Below, piece by piece: positions 14,172 through 21,803 of a DNA stretch of 48,280 bases. This DNA is from a virus. The stretch's first letter is position 1. Every line of letters begins with the position of its first letter. Made by a program: the position numbers and the translations under genes. The stretch is taken from the IMG/VR virus record IMGVR_UViG_3300035145_002322, positions 1 to 48,280 of that record; one strand, written 5' to 3'. The notes below the pieces were generated by a model, which saw only the letters and a program-made list of their open reading frames with translations, had not been told where the DNA came from and ran no database searches.

Positions 14172-14794
14172 AAATCTACCTCGTTGACAAATACAACGTC
14201 ACTTACATCACTACCATTATCAGTATCATGAACGTAGAATACTTCAAAGTTAATTGATTGAAAGTATTCGATACATTTTTCTTTAACAACTTCACCTTCA
14301 AGTCTTGGTTTAGTCATCGGACATTCTACTGCAATATACTTGATCCTATTAAGCACATCTTTCCGCAGTGACTTAACAATATGAAGATCTTTTCCCTCCG
14401 CATCAATCTTTAAAAAATGAATCGTTCCTTCCGGAATATTATCTTCAATGATGTCATTTAGATTTAAAACTTGAACTTTGATTGGTTCTCTAAATGCATT
14501 CTTTTTATCTTCCGCAGGGACACAAAGAGAACTTGCCTGATCATCGATGGCATTCATATAGAAATCCATCTCAACAGGTTCTTTCACATCATCAATACAT
14601 GCTTGATAAAATTTATCATAATGATCTTTCACACCATGATCAAAAGGATCAATGCCAACAGCATAGACATCTCCAAGATCAAAATATTTTTCTAATTCTA
14701 CAAGAAAAGATGCTCTTGCGGCACCAACATCGATAACATTAATTTTATCATACTTCTTCAGTTCACCAAATGATGGTGCAATAGTTGATGTCAT
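14168..14794 (-). CDS. FkbM-family methyltransferase
   Basis: A 208-residue protein with the SAM-binding motif NVIDVGAARASFLVEL, VYAVGIDPF, and the FkbM signature IHFLKIDAEGKDLHIVKS, followed by IKYIAVECP. FkbM enzymes O-methylate sugars or polyketides, and are common in LPS and capsule loci. It probably caps or decorates the glycan. Overlaps of 4 bp link it to both neighbours. Confidence 0.85.
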   Translation of the reverse strand: MTSTIAPSFGELKKYDKINVIDVGAARASFLVELEKYFDLGDVYAVGIDPFDHGVKDHYDKFYQACIDDVKEPVEMDFYMNAIDDQASSLCVPAEDKKNAFREPIKVQVLNLNDIIEDNIPEGTIHFLKIDAEGKDLHIVKSLRKDVLNRIKYIAVECPMTKPRLEGEVVKEKCIEYFQSINFEVFYVHDTDNGSDVSDVVFVNEVDL

Positions 14795-15264
14795 TTCATT
14801 TCCCCAACATAATCACTACAAATACCATAACAATTATATGCTTTCATATCAGAAAACTCAGTTTTAAACTCAGGAAATACTTTCATATTTTCTGGCATGA
14901 CCATTACAGACTTAGGTGTATATGGTTGACCAGGATACGTCCAAATATAATTCTTACTTGTTAATGTATATTTATCCGTGTCATGCCAGAAGTAATTATA
15001 TCCACCTGTGTTAGCAAATTTATGCAAGGCATCAATGTTCTTACAGTGAATCCATAATTTATCAATGTGTTTTGCTAACCAAAACCAAGAGACTAAGTAT
15101 TGTGGTTTGTCATGTCCAAGATAAAGTTGATCTGCTTGCGGCAAATACCAAATATCAATTTCAGCATCAAAACCCTTTTCTATTGCTCTTTCAACATACT
15201 CTAATTGATTTTCCTTTTCAAAGTTGGGTCCATCAATATTACCCCGATGTGCAATAAATTTCAT
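14791..15264 (-). CDS. Glycerophosphodiester phosphodiesterase-like protein (GDPD/PI-PLC-like, short)
   Basis: A 157-residue protein starting MKFIAHRGNIDGPN with ENQLEYVERAIEKGFDAEID. This matches the N-terminal HRG...EN...A...GAD..E.D pattern of GDPD barrels, including the catalytic His-Arg and the Glu/Asp metal ligands; GHD follows at about 50. It is about half the usual length and lacks the later barrel strands, so it may be a reduced family member in glycan clusters. The substrate is unknown. Confidence 0.6.
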   Translation of the reverse strand: MKFIAHRGNIDGPNFEKENQLEYVERAIEKGFDAEIDIWYLPQADQLYLGHDKPQYLVSWFWLAKHIDKLWIHCKNIDALHKFANTGGYNYFWHDTDKYTLTSKNYIWTYPGQPYTPKSVMVMPENMKVFPEFKTEFSDMKAYNCYGICSDYVGEMK

Positions 15265-15581
15265 ACCAAATACTTATCCGAAGGAATAGATGGCCATCTT
15301 ACTATAATAAGTTCCGAATCTGCAAGAAACTCAACATCAGAAACTTCATTTGGTTCGTATATCCACATATCACCTTCACTCATAATCTTGCCATTAACTT
15401 TCAGTTCACCACTGACAATATAGTTCAGTTCATTAGTGACCTTATGTGTATGTGGAAATGTTTCACATCCTTTTTTGTGCTTATGATGTGCTACTTCAAA
15501 GAATGGATTTTTAAAGATAGATGGTTCAAAGTCTCCCACAAACCATCCTGCTTTGAAGTCAGCAATATTTGCTTGTTTCAC
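15261..15581 (-). CDS. Cupin-domain protein
   Basis: A 106-residue single cupin: motif 1 TFPHTHKVTNELNYIVSGEL supplies two His and a Glu, and motif 2 (EGDMWIYEPNEVSDVEF) is partly degenerate, with no clear His. In glycan operons such cupins are sugar isomerases/epimerases or sensors of intermediates. It directly follows the nucleotidyltransferase-RpiB gene (4-bp overlap). Confidence 0.7.
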   Translation of the reverse strand: MKQANIADFKAGWFVGDFEPSIFKNPFFEVAHHKHKKGCETFPHTHKVTNELNYIVSGELKVNGKIMSEGDMWIYEPNEVSDVEFLADSELIIVRWPSIPSDKYLV

Positions 15582-16735
15582 TTTTCTAACTCCTGAATAC
15601 GAATCTGGTGACGACCACCATCAAATGTATGATTTGCACAGAGATAAAGATACTTATCTAATGTTTCATAATCAACTCCCCTAGAAGGAATGGCAAAGAA
15701 GTTTGCACAATTGTGGCGGATTGCCATCTGCATTGAGAATGTATCGTAAATTAATGCTGAACGAATGCCTTTGTATTTGTTAGCACAGATATTGACTCCT
15801 TGACCTGTGCGGCAGAATCCAAAACCATAATCACAATCACGTTCACCAATAGACTTCACTGCTTGTGCAATGTAATCTCTATAGTCACAATCTTTATTAA
15901 GAATAGTACCAAAGTCGATATATTCGTATCCGTTATCTTCTAAGACTTTTTTGAAGGTTTCTTTAGCATCAAACCCAGAATGATCAGAACAAATGGCAAT
16001 AGGTTTATCACCCAAACGACGAGTAACGTTGTCTTTGTAAAAGTGAAACTCATCAGGCGTACCAAAAACATGCATCTTATCCACATCTTCAGTGCGGATC
16101 TTTTTGCCATCTTCGATAAGAAGATTGTACAATGGTGAAATATAGAACTCATTATTAGTTCTAAGATCACGTTTGATCATATCGCGGGCATATTTACAAA
16201 AGTCTGAACCTTTTTTAAACCCGTAGATACCTACACAAGCATCACTACTAATTGCTTTCTTCTCAGCGGTCTGGGTCACAAACCCATTCTTATCAACCTT
16301 AGCATAACTATAGTTTGATGAATTTGATTTAAAAGTAAGAAGAAGTCCATCCCCATTCAATTTATTCATTAGATGGGGATCAAACTTAGGTTCAAATTCA
16401 ATATCCAAGGTATGGATAATCAAAGGTGCATCGTTATCAATATACTCTTCTGCAAATAGACAACTACAAACTGACCCATCAGTAAGTTTATCAAGGATTA
16501 CAACTTTAATATCATCGCCAAACTTCTTGCGGAGAAGTTCATCCATATGAAAGTTATAGACAGTTTCATCCCTAACAACAAAAATAAGATTACATCCCTC
16601 ATAATCTAAACAGTCTAGAGAGATATCAATCAGATGTTTGTCTTTGATATTAATTAATTGCTTGGGAACTTTGAACCCCTCTTTAATGAAGCGGCTCCCA
16701 AGTCCTGCCATCGGGACAAGGATATTTGGTTTCAT
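15578..16735 (-). CDS. Fusion: sugar-phosphate nucleotidyltransferase + RpiB/LacAB isomerase
   Basis: A 385-residue two-domain protein. Residues about 1-240 are a nucleotidyltransferase: NILVPMAGLGSRF (the G-x-G-x-R loop) with PKQLI, DGSVCSCLFAEEY, and IHTLDIEFEP. Residues about 245-385 are an RpiB/LacAB isomerase: PIAICSDHSGFDAKE (Asp-His), YIDFGT, DYRDYIAQAV, FGFCRTGQGVNICANKY with the catalytic Cys, and GIRSALIYD. RpiB is usually a stand-alone protein of about 150 residues. One polypeptide could isomerise a phospho-sugar and later activate it with a nucleotide. It is chained by 4-bp overlaps to a PfkB kinase and a cupin. Confidence 0.85.
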   Translation of the reverse strand: MKPNILVPMAGLGSRFIKEGFKVPKQLINIKDKHLIDISLDCLDYEGCNLIFVVRDETVYNFHMDELLRKKFGDDIKVVILDKLTDGSVCSCLFAEEYIDNDAPLIIHTLDIEFEPKFDPHLMNKLNGDGLLLTFKSNSSNYSYAKVDKNGFVTQTAEKKAISSDACVGIYGFKKGSDFCKYARDMIKRDLRTNNEFYISPLYNLLIEDGKKIRTEDVDKMHVFGTPDEFHFYKDNVTRRLGDKPIAICSDHSGFDAKETFKKVLEDNGYEYIDFGTILNKDCDYRDYIAQAVKSIGERDCDYGFGFCRTGQGVNICANKYKGIRSALIYDTFSMQMAIRHNCANFFAIPSRGVDYETLDKYLYLCANHTFDGGRHQIRIQELEK

Positions 16736-17403
16736 ATAGAATTCCTAATAATTTCAGTCGTCGTTAAATGTGAAAATTCAATCCAGTCGCGGATATTACC
16801 TACATTCTTTAATAATTTATGCAAGAAGCAGGAGGCAAATGTATCACCTGCACCAAGAACATTTACGTCTGTAAGCATCAATTCGTCAGGCATTTTATAG
16901 AAGAATTCTTCCTGACCATTGGTCACTATACTACCAGATGAACTATGAAGGATTACCCAACCTTTGGTTGCTTCTGCATACTCAGAAAGATCGCCATCAA
17001 TGTCTTCATCAGAAATGAAAAGATAATCAACATACTGAAGAAGATCTTTATTGACAGATTTACCCGGACAGATATCAGCAGTGATAATTCCATCCAGTGC
17101 AGGGATGAAATCATGACGGGTCATTTCATTAAGGTAGATAAGATGATGAATCTTTGACTCAATGATCTTTGCCTTATGTTGAACCAAACTTAGATTGACT
17201 TTTGAATATCTTTGTGCAGCAGGTTTATCAACATAGATAAGTGCTTGACCTACATCAATTGGCGATAAACCAATATCAAGTGATGCATCAACTTCAAGAA
17301 GTGCCTTCCATACATTTGCCATTGAACCCAATGTCTTTCTCTCACCATTCCCATCAAGAATAGTATCGATTGTCAAATGCCCATAAAGTGAAATATCTTT
17401 CAT
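16732..17403 (-). CDS. PfkB-family carbohydrate kinase (short)
   Basis: A 223-residue protein with N-terminal LYGHLTIDTILDG, GSMANVWKAL in the place of the Gly-Gly substrate loop, and the C-terminal family signature VLGAGDTFASCFL, whose Asp is the catalytic base. Family members are usually about 300 residues; the lid and part of the middle are missing. HldE-N, which phosphorylates heptose-7-phosphate, is a PfkB kinase, so a phospho-sugar kinase step is plausible. Neighbours are the KdsC-like phosphatase and the nucleotidyltransferase-RpiB fusion. Confidence 0.8.
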   Translation of the reverse strand: MKDISLYGHLTIDTILDGNGERKTLGSMANVWKALLEVDASLDIGLSPIDVGQALIYVDKPAAQRYSKVNLSLVQHKAKIIESKIHHLIYLNEMTRHDFIPALDGIITADICPGKSVNKDLLQYVDYLFISDEDIDGDLSEYAEATKGWVILHSSSGSIVTNGQEEFFYKMPDELMLTDVNVLGAGDTFASCFLHKLLKNVGNIRDWIEFSHLTTTEIIRNSI

Positions 17404-17939
17404 TAAAACTTTTCCTTCAAATCAAGTTCGTAAATTTTATCGATAACTTCATCATATGGGACAAAGGGAATAAGTCCTTTCAGTTCAAGTGTATCAAAGA
17501 GATGCATGATAACATTGTTACCGCCTTCTGCAGATAAAATATTTGATTTTTCTCTTACCACTCTGGGGGCATTTCTTGGACAATATGAATACTTGATCCT
17601 CTCCATAATACCAATATCAAAAAGATCATCACCAACGTAAGCAGTTTCTTTCACACTACAATTATACTGCTCAAGTATTTCATCAAGATAATTTTTTTTA
17701 TCACTGTGGAAACCAGATCCACGATTTGCAATCACATGAAGATTTCTATTTTCTAAGATACTTACATTGTAAGGATCGCCTGTAAGAAATACAATATCTA
17801 CACCGATGGCACGAAATCTTTTGATTGCTGTCCAATCCTTATCACAAAAAGTTTTAAGTTTTACTGTTCCTTCTCTATCATAGTATTTGACCCCATCGGT
17901 CATAACACCATCTACATCAAGAATTACTAATTTGATCAT
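17403..17939 (-). CDS. KdsC/YrbI-like HAD sugar phosphatase
   Basis: From the ATG at 17939 the product has 178 residues and begins MIKLVILDVDGVMTDGVKYY, the DxDGxxTDG active site of KdsC-type HAD phosphatases. VFLTGD follows (motif II Thr), and AYVGDDLFDIGIME is the acidic motif. KdsC removes phosphate from 8-phospho-KDO or 9-phospho-sialate; in this operon the substrate is more likely a sugar phosphate from the neighbouring kinase. Longer in-frame starts run through the epimerase gene and are rejected. It overlaps the epimerase gene by 23 bp. Confidence 0.88.
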   Translation of the reverse strand: MIKLVILDVDGVMTDGVKYYDREGTVKLKTFCDKDWTAIKRFRAIGVDIVFLTGDPYNVSILENRNLHVIANRGSGFHSDKKNYLDEILEQYNCSVKETAYVGDDLFDIGIMERIKYSYCPRNAPRVVREKSNILSAEGGNNVIMHLFDTLELKGLIPFVPYDEVIDKIYELDLKEKF

Positions 17940-18963
17940 TAATCCAATTGTAAGTTTTGCTGATACCCTCTTCAAGGGTTGTGGAATAATCCCATCCAAG
18001 TTCTTCGCGAATAAGATCATTGTTAGAGTTGCGACCACGAACTCCAGTCGGACCATCAATGTTTATTTTATGAACAGTCTTACCAGATACTTTAGCAACA
18101 GTGTCAACTAATTCATTGATTGTAACCATTTCTTCGGAACCAATATTAACAGGACCAGTAAAGTCACTATCCATCAACCGTCGAGTCGCTTCAATGCATT
18201 CATCAATGAACAAGAAGGAACGAGTCTGTAAGCCATCTCCCCACACCTCGATTGCTCCACCCTGCTGCGGGAGGTAAGCGACCTTACGGCAGATTGCAGC
18301 TGGCGCTTTCTCTCTTCCTCCCTCCCAGGTTCCTTCTGGACCAAAGATGTTGTGATACCTAGCAATACGAACAGGAATACCATAATTACGGTTGTAAGCC
18401 AAGTAAAGTCTTTCGCTAAAGAGTTTTTCCCATCCATATTCGGAGTCTGGGTTTGCTGGGTATGCTGATTCTTCACGGCAGTCTGGATTATCAGGATCAA
18501 GTTGGTTGTGTTGTGGATACATGCAAGCAGATCCGGAATAAAAGATCTTAGTCTTATTAACTTCTTTTGCAATATTCATCTGACGTTGACACTCAAGAAC
18601 ATTCAGATTAATTTGAACAGAGTTGTGCATAATGTCTGCATCATTCTCTCCAGTAAACACGAAACCTGCACCGCCCATATCAGCAGCAAACTGATAGATC
18701 TCATCGAAAGTATCAATATACCGTTCAGGAACGTCATGATAAAAGTTCTCACGCACACCTTTGAATTTAATGGCACGACGAACAAAGTCAATGTCCCGAA
18801 GATCACCGACGACAAACTCATTTGCCTCTGACTTAGAAAACTCCGTGTGCTTCAAATCAACACCACGAACCCAGTACCCTTCAGAACGAAGACGTTTTAC
18901 CATATGGCTTCCAATGAAACCACCTGCACCCAATACAAGTGCAGTTTTTTTATACTCACTCAT
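17917..18963 (-). CDS. GDP-mannose 3,5-epimerase (GDP-L-galactose forming)
   Basis: A 348-residue extended SDR with VLGAGGFIGSHMVKRL, YQFAADMGGAGFV, SGSACMYPQHNQL containing the catalytic Cys, the catalytic YGWEK, GTWEGGREKAPAAICRK, WGDGLQTRSFLFIDEC and GVRGRNSNNDLI. These match plant GDP-mannose 3,5-epimerase motif by motif (AADMGG, SSACIYP, GREKAPAA, GDGLQTRSF, GVRGRNS). The enzyme turns GDP-D-mannose into GDP-L-galactose (or L-gulose). It is the first gene of the glycan operon; the mannose-6-phosphate isomerase cupin at 24.7 kb could feed the GDP-mannose pool. Confidence 0.92.
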   Translation of the reverse strand: MSEYKKTALVLGAGGFIGSHMVKRLRSEGYWVRGVDLKHTEFSKSEANEFVVGDLRDIDFVRRAIKFKGVRENFYHDVPERYIDTFDEIYQFAADMGGAGFVFTGENDADIMHNSVQINLNVLECQRQMNIAKEVNKTKIFYSGSACMYPQHNQLDPDNPDCREESAYPANPDSEYGWEKLFSERLYLAYNRNYGIPVRIARYHNIFGPEGTWEGGREKAPAAICRKVAYLPQQGGAIEVWGDGLQTRSFLFIDECIEATRRLMDSDFTGPVNIGSEEMVTINELVDTVAKVSGKTVHKINIDGPTGVRGRNSNNDLIREELGWDYSTTLEEGISKTYNWINDQISNS

Positions 18964-18987
18964 TTTCAGTATTTGTGTACATTATGT

Positions 18988-19016
18988 ATTATACAAAAAA
19001 AGGACGGTTTATGCAA
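18988..19016 (-). promoter_or_regulatory. Candidate promoter of the glycan operon, overlapping a terminator
   Basis: A perfect TATAAT (18988-18993) lies 17 nt from TTGCAT (19011-19016). The -35 lies in the stem and loop of the terminator at 18994-19023, and the spacer holds its U-tract. The start site would be about 20 nt above the epimerase ATG. The -35 is weak (3 of 6). Confidence 0.5.
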
Positions 19017-19023
19017 CCGTCCT
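18994..19023 (-). terminator. Rho-independent terminator before the glycan operon
   Basis: Perfect 9-bp stem AGGACGGTT/AACCGTCCT (19001-19009 with 19015-19023), 5-nt loop and six or seven T on the minus strand. Confidence 0.9.
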
Positions 19024-19041
19024 TAAAGGTCTTTCATGCAC

Positions 19042-19128
19042 GCCACTTGCTCTTTAACCTGAAGCAAGAAACAGGGCGGGAGTGTTACCTCCATCCGCAC
19101 CACTTGCTTTTGGGATAAAGCAAGAAAC
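19042..19128 (-). repeat. Two imperfect tandem hairpin repeats
   Basis: Two copies of a unit of about 30 nt (19042-19072 and 19100-19128), each reading GTTTCTTGCTT...AGCAAGTGG on the minus strand, so each can fold as a short hairpin. They lie between the 64-aa gene and the terminator. Read in the frame one base off that gene, they extend it by about 28 codons. Function unknown. Confidence 0.5.
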
Positions 19129-19129
19129 C

Positions 19130-19324
19130 TTAAAAATCCATTTGCTTACTAAGTCTGCCAATAAGATCATCAACCTTTGCTTCCAAAGCAGCAAGACGAT
19201 CAGCATCTATTCCACCATCACATTTTGGATGTGCTTGTGCTTCAAGTGCTTTAAGTCTTGTTTCTACGGATGTAGAAGGAGAGGAAGTTGGTGTTGACTT
19301 TACTGGTGTTCCTTTAGTTGCCAT
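19130..19324 (-). CDS. Hypothetical protein, 64 aa, coiled-coil
   Basis: A Ser/Thr/Pro-rich N-terminus (STPTSSPSTS) is followed by two heptad-like helices (RLKALEAQAHP and DRLAALEAKVDDLIGRLSK). Small linker-plus-coiled-coil proteins of this kind are common in phage genomes. No family recognised. The next gene upstream, also small and coiled, is 69 bp away. Confidence 0.5.
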   Translation of the reverse strand: MATKGTPVKSTPTSSPSTSVETRLKALEAQAHPKCDGGIDADRLAALEAKVDDLIGRLSKQMDF

Positions 19325-19393
19325 GGTATCAATCCATTTAGTATTTCGTATGTATTTAGTTTTAAGGGGTCTTATGACTCCACCAGTGCTGTT

Positions 19394-19618
19394 TTAGTCC
19401 ATCCGTGACTGAAGGTCTTCAATGTCCTTCTGAAGTTGGCGCAACACACCTTCGCGGGTGTATGCTCCTGTTTCTTTAGTTCGCTTCTGCATTTCTTCTT
19501 CCACCTTTTTAGTGATGGATTCATGTCGCATGTGCTCACTTGGATGTGCCATCATCTTCTTTGTTTGACTCATGCAAAATTGAAGTTGCATGAGTTCCAT
19601 GTCATCAAAATTAATCAT
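19394..19618 (-). CDS. Hypothetical protein, 74 aa
   Basis: Met- and Gln-rich N-terminus (MELMQLQFCMSQTKKMM), then a charged helix ending REGVLRQLQKDIEDLQSRM, probably a coiled coil. No function recognised. It ends a short unit below the oxygenase gene. Confidence 0.55.
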   Translation of the reverse strand: MINFDDMELMQLQFCMSQTKKMMAHPSEHMRHESITKKVEEEMQKRTKETGAYTREGVLRQLQKDIEDLQSRMD

Positions 19619-19658
19619 AGTAATTAGATAAGGGGTCCCGACCAGGGCAGGTTTATAG

Positions 19659-20252
19659 TCACTCCGGGACTGCTACACCTTCCATCTTACGCCTTTCTTG
19701 CTCAGACATTAATCTACGAAAAGAATACCATCCAGTAAGAATATATTTGTATTCTGTATTAGATACAATACCATGATGACTATGTGTCCAACCAGCAGGC
19801 CAAATTAAAAGATCACCTTTTCTTGCAGACTTTTTAAATTTCTGCTGAGGCCAATATGTTTCTCCACCGTCATTAACATCATTCAAATAAACCATCCATC
19901 CAAGAAGTCTAAGACAAGTTATTTCATCATTTCCATGCTCCATGTGCTCAGGACTATAACATTGCCCTGGTTTATACTTTTGCAAATTAAAAGAACTTTC
20001 CATTCCCCAATCACAATACATATCCCGTAAAAAAGGATAGCATTCATCTCGATAGGTTATAAAATTTTCATGAACAATATCTAAAATAAATCGAAATTTA
20101 GTATGATCAATGTCATGCGTATCTACAGTATAAAAACCATATGGATGGTTCACTAATGGATTATTGTCAAGCCAATCAATAGCAATATCACAAAATGAAC
20201 TATCAACAGCTTTTTCTTTTACATAGATATGATCTTTACTTTGATACGACAT
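19659..20252 (-). CDS. 2OG-Fe(II) oxygenase, prolyl-4-hydroxylase-like
   Basis: A 197-residue double-stranded beta-helix protein. NLQKYKPGQCYSPEHMEHG is the first metal-binding region, with His-x2-His-like spacing rather than a clean HxD. It is followed by GWMVYLNDVNDGGETYWP and GDLLIWPAGWTHSHHGI (distal His), and YILTGWYSF takes the position of the 2OG-binding segment. T4-like cyanophages typically carry several such genes. Substrate unknown. Confidence 0.78.
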   Translation of the reverse strand: MSYQSKDHIYVKEKAVDSSFCDIAIDWLDNNPLVNHPYGFYTVDTHDIDHTKFRFILDIVHENFITYRDECYPFLRDMYCDWGMESSFNLQKYKPGQCYSPEHMEHGNDEITCLRLLGWMVYLNDVNDGGETYWPQQKFKKSARKGDLLIWPAGWTHSHHGIVSNTEYKYILTGWYSFRRLMSEQERRKMEGVAVPE

Positions 20253-20490
20253 CTTTTACATAACAGGGAACACCATCTGGATCTAACCAACAAGTATAAT
20301 CATAATCTTCCATAGCAGTTAGTAACTGCATTTCATTATCACAAAGATACATATCCTTATAATGACCTGTATAAGAATCTGCCTTTTGAATGCGACAATC
20401 TGGCATACCGTTGATTTCTAGTTTACCAACCTGAATATAACGATAGGGAAACCGCTCAAGAAGAACGGTTGGTTTTTTTACAACATTCAT
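20236..20490 (-). CDS. Hypothetical protein, 84 aa
   Basis: Soluble protein starting MNVVKKPTVLLERFPYRYIQ, with two Cys-containing segments (GMPDCRIQK and YTCWLDPDGVPCYV). It overlaps the oxygenase start by 17 bp and the gene upstream by 4 bp. No family recognised. Confidence 0.6.
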   Translation of the reverse strand: MNVVKKPTVLLERFPYRYIQVGKLEINGMPDCRIQKADSYTGHYKDMYLCDNEMQLLTAMEDYDYTCWLDPDGVPCYVKDVVSK

Positions 20491-20705
20491 GAACTTACTT
20501 CAACAGTTTCAAGATCAGTATAAAGATATTCCATCAAGATTTCATAATCATCAAGAGGATCACCAGAGAATACTACACCTTCATTTTCATAATAACGACG
20601 AACCTTTTTGAAAAGTTTCGGATTCTTTACATCAAGGAATAGTTCACCATTTGCTGCACCACGAAGGGTTTGAATGTCTTTCTTGAATTTGTCTGTAAGT
20701 GTCAT
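20487..20705 (-). CDS. Hypothetical protein, 72 aa
   Basis: From the ATG at 20705 it begins MTLTDKFKKDIQTLRGAANG and ends in an acidic tail. A longer frame to 20756 adds 17 residues overlapping the region next to tRNA-Met and is less likely. It resembles small conserved cyanophage proteins; no function recognised. Confidence 0.6.
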   Translation of the reverse strand: MTLTDKFKKDIQTLRGAANGELFLDVKNPKLFKKVRRYYENEGVVFSGDPLDDYEILMEYLYTDLETVEVSS

Positions 20706-20758
20706 TGTTTTGAATGTTGACCTTAGTATTATAAGGGAATGACGGCGGACCGTCAAGT

Positions 20759-20830
20759 GCAGGTTGTGAGGATCGAACTCACCTTAGGCAAATTATGAGT
20801 TTGCTGCATTCACCAGATTGCTAAACCTGC
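20759..20830 (-). tRNA. tRNA-Met (CAT)
   Basis: A 72-nt cloverleaf: acceptor GCAGGTT/AACCTGC, anticodon stem GCAAA/TTTGC with loop CTCATAA, T-arm GTGAG/CTCAC with TTCGATC. The CAT anticodon could also be a lysidine-modified Ile tRNA. No CCA is encoded. Confidence 0.85.
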
Positions 20831-20834
20831 TGGT

Positions 20835-20905
20835 AGGACTGCTGGGAGTTGAACCCAGTTCACACCGTTATAAGCAGTGGGCCTTAACCGATAGGCGACA
20901 ATCCC
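20835..20905 (-). tRNA. tRNA-Ile (TAT)
   Basis: A cloverleaf with acceptor GGGATTG/CAGTCCT (two G-U pairs), anticodon stem CACTG/CGGTG with loop CTTATAA, T-arm CTGGG/CCCAG. Anticodon TAT reads ATA, a codon favoured in this AT-rich genome. Confidence 0.8.
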
Positions 20906-21073
20906 TCAGGAACCTTCTTCGTGGTCTCTATACATGCGTATGAGTTCATCATCCGCAGGTATCATTATAGCAGTATTTTCTCCGTTTGTCACTCCAATAT
21001 GTTCTCCCTTCTCAACTCTTTCCATCAGTTCTTCCCAGTTCTCTTGCCAGTGTTCCACAGTGTAAATTTCCAT
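20906..21073 (-). CDS. Phd/YefM-like antitoxin-type protein, 55 aa
   Basis: Reads MEIYTVEHWQENWEELMERV, then KGEHIGVTNGENTAIMIPAD and a short acidic tail. The pattern (N-terminal strand, helix with LxERVE, G-E-x-I-x-V-T-N-G, A-x-M-I-P) is that of the Phd/YefM antitoxin fold. Phd-like proteins bind DNA as repressors and neutralise RelE/Doc-type toxins. No toxin gene is visible beside it. The stop codon lies directly against the 5' end of tRNA-Ile. Confidence 0.7.
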   Translation of the reverse strand: MEIYTVEHWQENWEELMERVEKGEHIGVTNGENTAIMIPADDELIRMYRDHEEGS

Positions 21074-21090
21074 CTTTGTAGTATGTATAA

Positions 21091-21783
21091 TTAAATGAAT
21101 CGACGTTGCAATGATTCTAATATTTTTTGATATGCTGGAACAATATCACCTTCATCATTCCTAAACAAGTCTTTATCAAATCTATCTTGATTGACTTTAT
21201 CCCACAATCTCATTGAGTCTGGTGAAATTTCATCAGCTAGAAATAAATCACCATGATTATCAATACCAAACTCAATCTTAAAATCTACAAGATCATATCC
21301 CATCATGTTAAAGATGTTCAAAAGATATTCGTTTATTATTGATGCTTGTTCTACAAGAGGGGCAGGATCAATACCCATCAGTCTTATCCTATCCCTAGTA
21401 AGAAGAGGATCATGCTTTGAATCATCTTTCAAGAAAAACTCAACAATTGCAGGAATAATTGGTTGACCTTCAGCGATAGTTGTAGTTCTAACAATAGAAC
21501 CTGCTGCTCTATTTCTGCAGATTACTTCCAAAGGGATAATATCAACTTTTCTACATAACATTTTATTAGGACCAATCTGCCTAATGTAGTGATTGCGAAC
21601 ACCAAGTTCCTGCAACTTTTCAAATAAAATGGATGCTATCTGACAACATAAAGATCCTTTACCTACAGGATAGTCTTCTTTCTCACCATTCCCTGCAGTG
21701 ACTTTATCGTGATATTCAATCAATACCTGATCAGCACTTTCTGTAGAATAAACAGTCTTTACTTTTCCTTCAATCAGTTTCAT
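21091..21783 (-). CDS. purC: SAICAR synthetase PurC
   Basis: A 230-residue protein from the ATG at 21783, starting MKLIEGKVKTVYSTE. Family motifs are present: ATP-grasp-like loops, PLEVICRNRAAGSIVR, DPLLTRD and LADEISPDSMRLWD. PurC joins CAIR and aspartate in purine synthesis; cyanophage copies are thought to raise nucleotide supply during infection. A longer frame would add 26 residues read from tRNA-Pro sequence and is rejected. The length is normal (about 230-240). Confidence 0.95.
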   Translation of the reverse strand: MKLIEGKVKTVYSTESADQVLIEYHDKVTAGNGEKEDYPVGKGSLCCQIASILFEKLQELGVRNHYIRQIGPNKMLCRKVDIIPLEVICRNRAAGSIVRTTTIAEGQPIIPAIVEFFLKDDSKHDPLLTRDRIRLMGIDPAPLVEQASIINEYLLNIFNMMGYDLVDFKIEFGIDNHGDLFLADEISPDSMRLWDKVNQDRFDKDLFRNDEGDIVPAYQKILESLQRRFI

Positions 21784-21803
21784 ATCAATCAAATTAAATT
21801 GAA

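Noticed and set aside
17940-18059. N-terminal extension of the KdsC-like phosphatase (40 codons)
   Set aside because: It overlaps the end of the epimerase gene, and the family starts at the DxD motif near residue 8.
19024-19129. Riboswitch (for example the glutamine riboswitches known from cyanophages)
   Set aside because: I looked for the conserved core of glnA-type elements and did not see it. The hairpins here are simple repeats.
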